DNA from: Hemibagrus wyckioides
Taxonomy: Eukaryota; Chordata; Actinopteri; Siluriformes; Bagridae
Reading direction: 5' to 3'
Length of the DNA stretch: 64,000 bases
Assembly (NCBI RefSeq): GCF_019097595.1
Contig: NC_080727.1
Location: 12,702,501 to 12,766,500, forward strand
The notes beneath the pieces are model-generated. The model did no database searches and was not told the DNA's origin. It saw only the letters and a list, made by a program, of their open reading frames with translations. Position numbers and translations under genes: made by a program. Positions 57,801 to 64,000 of the stretch are shown one piece after another (within the stretch, counting starts at the first letter, position 1; every line of letters begins with the position of its first letter).

Positions 57801-58645
57801 AGAAATTTAACTTAATTTAAATGAAAAAATTGAATCTTGTGTATATGTAAATGTATATTTCCAGCTATAAAAAAATCTTCAATATATGATTTTTTTTGCT
57901 AGGTTTCAACCCAATACTAATCCCCTGGAACTGGGGATTAATGCTAAGATGATGTAAGCTAACTAACTAAAATTGTTGTTATTATATTATAGATATTAGG
58001 ATATTATTAGCAAAACTTGCTGCTAAGAAGAACTCATCCCATAGCATAGCTAACTAACACACAGAGGTGAGCTATGAGGTGAAATAACTGCAAGGATCTG
58101 TTATACTACTGCTGTTATTGTGTGTGTATTATCAGTATAAATGGACATGAATCTTCTTCTTATGTACAGGTAATAACATTAATGCTGTTTTCAGGACCCT
58201 ATATGGCAGCAAATATACATGTGACATCTGCAGTGGCACCTTCTATGAATGATAGCGGATCATAGTCTTTACTTTATTTGCTATAATGTTGTTGCATTGA
58301 ATATTATTACAGGGTCTTGCACATGCAACAACACAAAACAACACACTTTTCTGATTAAACTTGAGTGTCGATCTGGTAGTGTGTTTAATTGCATCGTGTT
58401 TGGAGCTAGAGGCAGGGGACTAGTGGTGGTGGCATGGCGATTAAGGCAGTGTGCTAAATGAAGCGTACCTGTGTCAGGTTGGTTCCGTTCACTGCTCTCT
58501 CCCGCTGTAATTAACAGAACGAGAATGGAGAGCATGAGGGTGCCGGCTCTGTATTGTTCTCTCAGATTCATGTGTCAGTCTAGAGAATGACTTTACGTCA
58601 GTGGCTGCTGCGGGAACCAGTCCCAGAAAGCACCGAAATGCAAGC

Positions 58646-58686
<41 letters not shown>

Positions 58687-59585
58687 AGAAGAAGGCATCA
58701 GGAAAAGTAATCCAACTTAATTAACATCTCATTAGCTGGCTTTGCTCCTGCTTCCTGCTCCCTCTCCTGTTGAGAGCGCTCTCTCTGGCTTTTGGTTCAT
58801 ATGCAGTAGAGCATGGTGAGAATGTACACCTGTTAATGATGCTCGATTGTGTTGTAACAATGCTGCATTTATTACCGCAGTTCAGACAGGTGGTGTGTTT
58901 GTGTTGGAATGGTGAAAGCTTCTATATAAAGTGTTCACACCTCATTGCGATGGATATTTTCCTCATCTTGTTGGAGCTGTCATGGTGTGATGTAATTTTG
59001 GAGGGATCCTGGTGGTTCAGTGGTCATATAACGTTACCTAGCTAGCTGGTTGGGTTTATTTATAAAGCCATTAATAATCAGGCAGAGCTCCAGTGCCAGA
59101 GCGTTAGCAGCTTCTTTTGAGTGATGTCTGTCCACTCGGTGACCAGATTTAGAAGATTTTTCCAATTATACAAGACCACGTTGATATGTACTTGAATGGG
59201 GAGAAATCTGAAACGGATCAACAAGATAAAGTTTAAACACAGATGTGAAGCCACTGATAAAATGTTATCAAAATTGTATAAATCAATACCTTTCTTCTCT
59301 GTCTACTGCACACACATGTTTCTCCATAACAGGCTTAACAATGGCTGCCTTTTTATGGCTGTTTCTGTGGTAACATTGATCAGTAGACTGGAAAGTACCC
59401 CAGATAACTTCCTGATGCCTGCATACATTACAGAAAGCAAAACATAATGGCTTCTACACCCTATGTAATACAATATATGGCTAATAGGAAGCTATTTATG
59501 ATTCACCCTGCGGTTTAGCTACCCTGAAATCAAACTAATCTGGTTTATTTCCATTTTAAATCACAAATATTCAAATGTAATTATT

Positions 59586-59592
<7 letters not shown>
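57801..59592. other. Unique DNA with a (CA)n tract
   Basis: The part 58648-58684 is a (CA)n microsatellite. The frame at 58281-58571 and others have no domain. No exon was recognised. Confidence 0.5.

Positions 59593-59657
<65 letters not shown>
59593..59657. repeat. (AT)n microsatellite
   Basis: About 32 AT units. Unlike 15520-15644 the flanks are not complementary. Confidence 0.97.
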
Positions 59658-59661
<4 letters not shown>

Positions 59662-59729
59662 TGAAAAATAATACAATGATCTGAATGAGAAGATAGCAAG
59701 CATTGAAATAAATATCTAAAAGGACTCCA

Positions 59730-60260
59730 ACATGCACCAAAAGTACTGGAACAGCAAGGCATATTATTTTGCTTTTGTTATACACTGAAGGCATTCAAAG
59801 ATGAATATGAGACAATAGATCAGAATTTCAGCCCATTTAATGATATTTACTTGTTGACGTATTAAACTACTGCTAAACTACTAGCATGGTATTGCGAACA
59901 TTTTCAATGAACAAAAGTACAGAAGCAGAGGGTCTTAAAGTGAATTAAACTACCAAATAACACTTTTTTAAAATTCAGTTGCATACCAGTACATGCAATA
60001 ACTTTATGATAGCATCACTTAATTGTTGCATTCTTCCAGACCTTCCAGCTGCTTTCAGGTGTTTGATTGTTTCAGGGGTTTAATCCCTCAGCCTCCTCTC
60101 CAGGAGGTGTATAAGGAGTTAAATTTCAGGAAATCCACGTATAATTTATGATCAATTGACTAATGTTCATTGATCATGGGGTTGATCTCAATCCCAGATG
60201 TTTTCAGTGTATAGCAAGAATTGACATTGCTGTTCTAATACTTTCGAAGGATGTTGCTGT
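59730..60260 (-). mobile_element. Tc1-like element relic, minus strand
   Basis: CCAAAAGTACTGGAACAGCA, AAGGCATATTATTTTGC, ATACACTGAAGGCATTC, AAGATGAATATGAGACAATA, ATCAGAATTTCAGCCC and TTAATCCCTCAGCCTCCTCT then CCAGGAGGTGTATAAG match a fish Tc1-like family in order. Only the terminal and a small internal part survive. Confidence 0.6.
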
Positions 60261-61739
60261 ATATTGCTTATTGCTGCATGGATAGTCCTAGTTGCAATGC
60301 TTACATAAATCACTGTAAATCTGGTTTAGTTTTACAATATGGCTTCTGAAGGCTTTATTCAACAGCTTTAAAACAGCACTCAATCCGGCACATCTTATTA
60401 CTTTGTATTTAATTTTATTTCAAATTAATGTCCTTCAATGAACTGTTCACAATTAATGCCACAAGATACAAAATCAAGATAATTAAATTGTCAAAAGCTA
60501 TGTCACTGTGCTATTTTTATTTGCTGAATTAATAAAACAATGGCATGTGCTGCTCTGTGAAGATTTTAAGTGTTGCTCAGATAAACATATTCACACCTTG
60601 AGATAAGAAGTCTACAATTAAGATATTGTCTCCTCCAGTGTCCTCCATGCAGAAAATACCACATTTTAGTTGACTTCATCTTCATCAATTTGTCAGACAA
60701 CGGCCCTGGATTTACCGAGTTAGCTAGCATGTTAGCTAGTAAACGAATGCTGCTTCTTTCACAGAGACACATGCACAGAAACTGGAGCTGTAAAACAGTA
60801 TGTTTTCTGATTCAGAGAAAAACAAATAAAGAATAATAAATTTGGTGCATATTTGGTTATTTGTTTCTTTTCTCAGGTATCTATTGCTAGATAGCAATAA
60901 CTAAAGGGGCCTATTAGCACTATTTGCTCGTTAGATAGCAATAACTACCCTTAAACAAATGACAGGAGCTTACTGCTAACTTGGTGGTAACTAGCTAACT
61001 TAGCTAAATGTAGTAGCTAAAAAAAAAAAAAAAATCTTCTATGTTATTATTCCAAACAAACAGAGACATGTGGTCAGCTGTACTGGAAGCTGTGTATGTG
61101 TGTGTTGTGTGTGTGTGTTTACAAAAAATATTGGAAATTTTGCTATTACAGAAGTTTTCACAATTTGCGGTCTCACAAGTTGGTTCTTACATGGTAAATT
61201 AGCATGAGGAGCATAGGTCTTTGCATTTTCAATACTGAGGCACACCCAGAGAGTATGTGAAACCTGAAAGAGATTTGTTTAAGCCCAATCTGCAGCGCTG
61301 TTGGAAGCAGCAGGGATCAATACATTTCATTTTTAACTGAAGGGCTCTATCGATCTCAGGGAGTGTCTTTATTGTTATGATTGCACACTAAGGTGCGTAT
61401 TACTGTAATCACTAAGATGCCAGTCTGGCTCATCCACCCTGATGGCAGGGACTCTTTCGAAATGCGGGGAAGCATGAGAGAGCAGTTTAGGTGCTGGTGC
61501 TCAAAGTGAAGCCGAACAAATTGTCTGAAGCGAAACAGCATTTTTCATGCAATTTGGTGTTCAATTCTCCTCCTTTTCTGCAATTTTTAGCTTTCTTGTT
61601 CCCCTATTTCTTTCTTCTCTGCAATTTTCATTCCTTTTCTGTCTTTCACTTTGAGTTTTCACACTCACACACACACACACACTCACTTACTACACATGCA
61701 CATGTGCATACGCCCAGACAAAGGCACGCTATGGATTGT
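60261..61739. other. Unique AT-rich DNA, no recognisable gene
   Basis: Two direct repeats of TAGATAGCAATAACTA lie at 60889 and 60933. An A run lies at 61020-61034, and (AC)n at 61664-61682. No exon was recognised. Confidence 0.5.
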
Positions 61740-62095
61740 GACGAATGAGCCAGCCAAATCGGCCGATATGTGAATGAAATATTCATCCCAAAATCGTTTT
61801 CATCTGTTAAGCCTCATTAACCCAATTCACATTCATCAAGGGGCCTCTCGGGATGCTGACGGAGCTGTCCATCACTTGGTGGCGAGAGACGCTGGGGAGC
61901 GATTTTCGGCCGAGCTCTGTGCCAATATCCCTGACGAATCATTGTCTCCCCTTACGGCACAGGGCATGACATCACATGGCACCGAGGCCACTCTCTTATC
62001 CTCCCAACACAATAAACAGCTTGCAGCCATTACGGTGTCCTGCTCCAGCCGGTAAATACCACAGTCATTAGAATGGTTCTAAATGGCAGGAGGAG
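61740..62095. other. Candidate conserved non-coding element
   Basis: This is the most complex and evenly composed block of the window, with AATATTCATCCCAAAATCG, CATCAAGGGGCCTCTCGGG, CTGACGGAGCTGTCCATCAC, GGGGAGCGATTTTCGGCC and CATGACATCACATGGCACC. A 93-codon plus frame (61774-62055) covers it but gives no domain, and there is no consensus splice pair. Both suggest regulatory DNA more than an exon. The call is an inference from composition. Confidence 0.4.
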
Positions 62096-62464
62096 CTCTC
62101 GCTGGGATCAGGGTAAATGCCAGCAGGGTCAGGGGAAGAACAGCAGGGCAAATAGCACTGGGTTGAGCAGCCACATGCTAAAGGCCATGGGCCTCTTCTC
62201 GGACATGACCATTGATGGGAACTGTATACCTTGATTTGAAGAATGTTTTCAGGAAGTACTGAGTATTGATAGGGACAGCATCTGGACAGCTGCTATAATA
62301 TAAGTGATAACAGGAACCATTTTGCTAAAATGTCTTCATTTCCCCTATGTATGAAGACTCTAGGGACATTCTGTATTATAGAAGGTTGTATATACTATAT
62401 ATATATGTCTTATAAGAAGCATTAATATGTTGTGGTATTTTTCTTTGAGTTGATTGACTGTCTC

Positions 62465-62552
62465 ATTCAATTCAATTCAATTCAATTTATTTTGTATAGC
62501 GCCTTTTACAATGAACATTGTCTCAAAGCAGCTTTACAAAAGAAGAAAAACA
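62465..62552 (+). repeat. Fragment of the repeat seen at 13320-13990 (start)
   Basis: CAATTCAATTCAATTCAATT, TGTATAGCGCCTTTTACAAT, GAACATTGTCTCAAAGCAGC and TTTACAAAAG match its first 80 bp. Confidence 0.8.
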
Positions 62553-62804
62553 GAGAGGGGAGGGGAAAATGAGGAGGATGTCAGTAAAAATTGTGGATAT
62601 TGATTCTTTTCTGTAATCACATTTTCAGTTGGAGATGTATTTAAAAAAAAAAAAAGCAGTGGCAGGGTAAGTGGTATTTCTTTAATAGCTGGTCAAAAGT
62701 CATTGAATCAGCGTTCCCATCTGGTCCTCTCTTTTTCCATAACTGAAATACTGAAAATGTTGAACTGAAACATAGGGTTGTACCATATTCAGTTATAGTC
62801 CATG
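62553..62804. other. Short unique stretch
   Basis: Nothing was recognised apart from an A run at 62641-62656. Confidence 0.5.
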
Positions 62805-62943
62805 AAGAACCGTTAGAAGTGCCAATCCACTGACTGGCATGTTTTTGGTAGGTTGGAGGAAATAGGAGTACATGTAGAAAACCCACACAGCCAAAGAGAG
62901 ATGGTATGAAACTCCACACAGACAGTAACCTGACATCAAGAAA
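62805..62943 (-). mobile_element. DANA/Mermaid-like SINE fragment, minus strand
   Basis: The minus strand has TGTGTGGAGTTTCATACCA, GGCTGTGTGGGTTTTC, TACATGTACTCCTATTTCC and ATGCCAGTCAGTGGATTGGC, which follows the SINE body. Confidence 0.7.
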
Positions 62944-64000
62944 AAACAAGGCACCCTGGAGTTGTGAGGAAGCTAGCCTAGCTCCCCCTCTGCACGAGAT
63001 TTATTATTATCAGTACTGAAGATGAAACAAAGATTGATGGAAGTCTGGTGATGAGGTGGTAGTTTGCATGTGGTGTAGCTTGGAGGCAGAAAATGAAGAG
63101 AATTTGTGTGACTTGACTGTATGCAGCCACTGTTGAAGGGGGACGTCATATTGTGTCACCGTGAAAGTCCCAGAAATACACACCTTCCCCCCCACCAGCC
63201 AGTGCTTCCCTATAATATGACAGCTACCAGCTGGGGGTGAGGGTGAAGTCTTATACATGCTATCTCCAAGACATGTGAAACCAGCCAACTGCATAATGCA
63301 CCTTGAGGAAAATGTTTTTATTTTATTTTATGTTAACTGTTCAGAACCTTAACACTCCCCTTCTAAATCACATCACAAATGAGCTACACATAATGGCATG
63401 AATTTTGAAAAAAAAAAAGAAGAAGAAAGAAAAAAATTGCAAAGTCCATCTCTTTTGTATCTCTGCTAAGGCTGATGTCGTCTCAAGCAGCCTTGACCCC
63501 ATGCAGTCTTCACCTTTTATGTGATCAGTCTTATAAAGTTCCTTATTTCAATCTCATTTGTCAATGATTCTTCCAACCCAGAGAAAGTAATTACATATAT
63601 TCATTTGGTAGACCGTTTTTTTTAAATCAGAAATAACCAGGACAATTTAATCCAAACACAGAGCTGAGGATTTAAGGTTAAACGTCTCTACGGCAGTCTT
63701 GAGATTTCAACTCATAACCTTCCATTCAATAGTGCGGAACCTTGATGTCTTAACGCATACATTCACTTATAAATGATATTTCCAATGGAAGGAGCACTGA
63801 TGCATGGCTTATTTAGCTGTAGTGGAGCACTGAGACATAAAAAAGCCACTTAATTAGACATACCTGTCTTGCTGCTTCACCTTGTAAGTGTACATTTAAA
63901 GACTGAGCAGTGTGTGCTAAATGTTCTATATTCTTCATCAGTGTGAGTTTATGAGCATTTTGCACTTTGCTTGAGATTCTTGGTTTTTCAAACCAACAGC
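62944..64000. other. Unique DNA; a very old SINE may lie at 63600-63760
   Basis: GAGATTTCAACTCATAACCT with TCCATTCAATAGTGCGG resembles the B-box side of the tRNA-headed SINE on the minus strand, but too little remains to be sure. No exon was recognised. Confidence 0.4.

Noticed and set aside
1..64000. CRISPR arrays, bacterial operons, riboswitches or phage genes
   Set aside because: The window has vertebrate repeats throughout, and no regular spacer arrays or dense coding are present.

Overview
This window looks like non-coding DNA from a teleost fish. The evidence is the repeat content: several Tc1/mariner families of fish type, a 5'-truncated LINE of the L2/CR1 kind, tRNA-headed SINEs, DANA/Mermaid-like SINEs, and many (CA)n, (GA)n, (AT)n and (AAT)n microsatellites. 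The mix of Tc1 families and SINEs would fit a catfish or a relative, but the sequence alone does not settle the species. I found no exon of a host protein, no rRNA or tRNA gene and no CRISPR array. Almost every open frame is a repeat translation or chance. The window is best read as intergenic or long-intron DNA.

Layout. 252-2795: three copies of one unnamed repeat (two tandem, one inverted); the second is split by a mariner-derived MITE, and a unique, conserved-looking island lies before the third. 3440-4400: two Tc1 relics head to head. 5802-7419: a complete Tc1 element with ~210-bp inverted repeats and a transposase broken by one stop and one frameshift. 10190-10830: a SINE and a dead Tc1 fragment. 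11988-12442: a 455-bp CT-rich tract. 13320-14660: an unnamed dispersed repeat, a long (AAT)n and a LINE 3' relic. 15520-15644: a 125-bp AT palindrome. 21934-22470: a deletion derivative of the Tc1 family whose complete copy lies at 27347-28594; that copy keeps an uninterrupted 343-residue transposase with its DD34E triad. 24187-24558: another TA-flanked MITE. 28726-33133: SINEs and Tc1 scraps. 34448-36245: the LINE, minus strand. 36275-51488: mostly unique AT-rich DNA with scattered SINE relics. 51489-51953: a second copy of the mariner MITE seen at 603-1082. 56596-57470: relics of two Tc1 families. 57644 to the end: SINE remnants, microsatellites and one GC-richer island (61740-62095) that could be a conserved non-coding element.

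The genes do not work together as a pathway. The functional story is transposon dynamics: one possibly intact Tc1 source, deletion derivatives that could have been mobilised in trans by related transposases, and older dead copies. No clearly new biological system is visible. The best leads are the intact Tc1 element, the two MITE copies with a shared deletion, the AT palindrome, and several unique islands that need a cross-species alignment.
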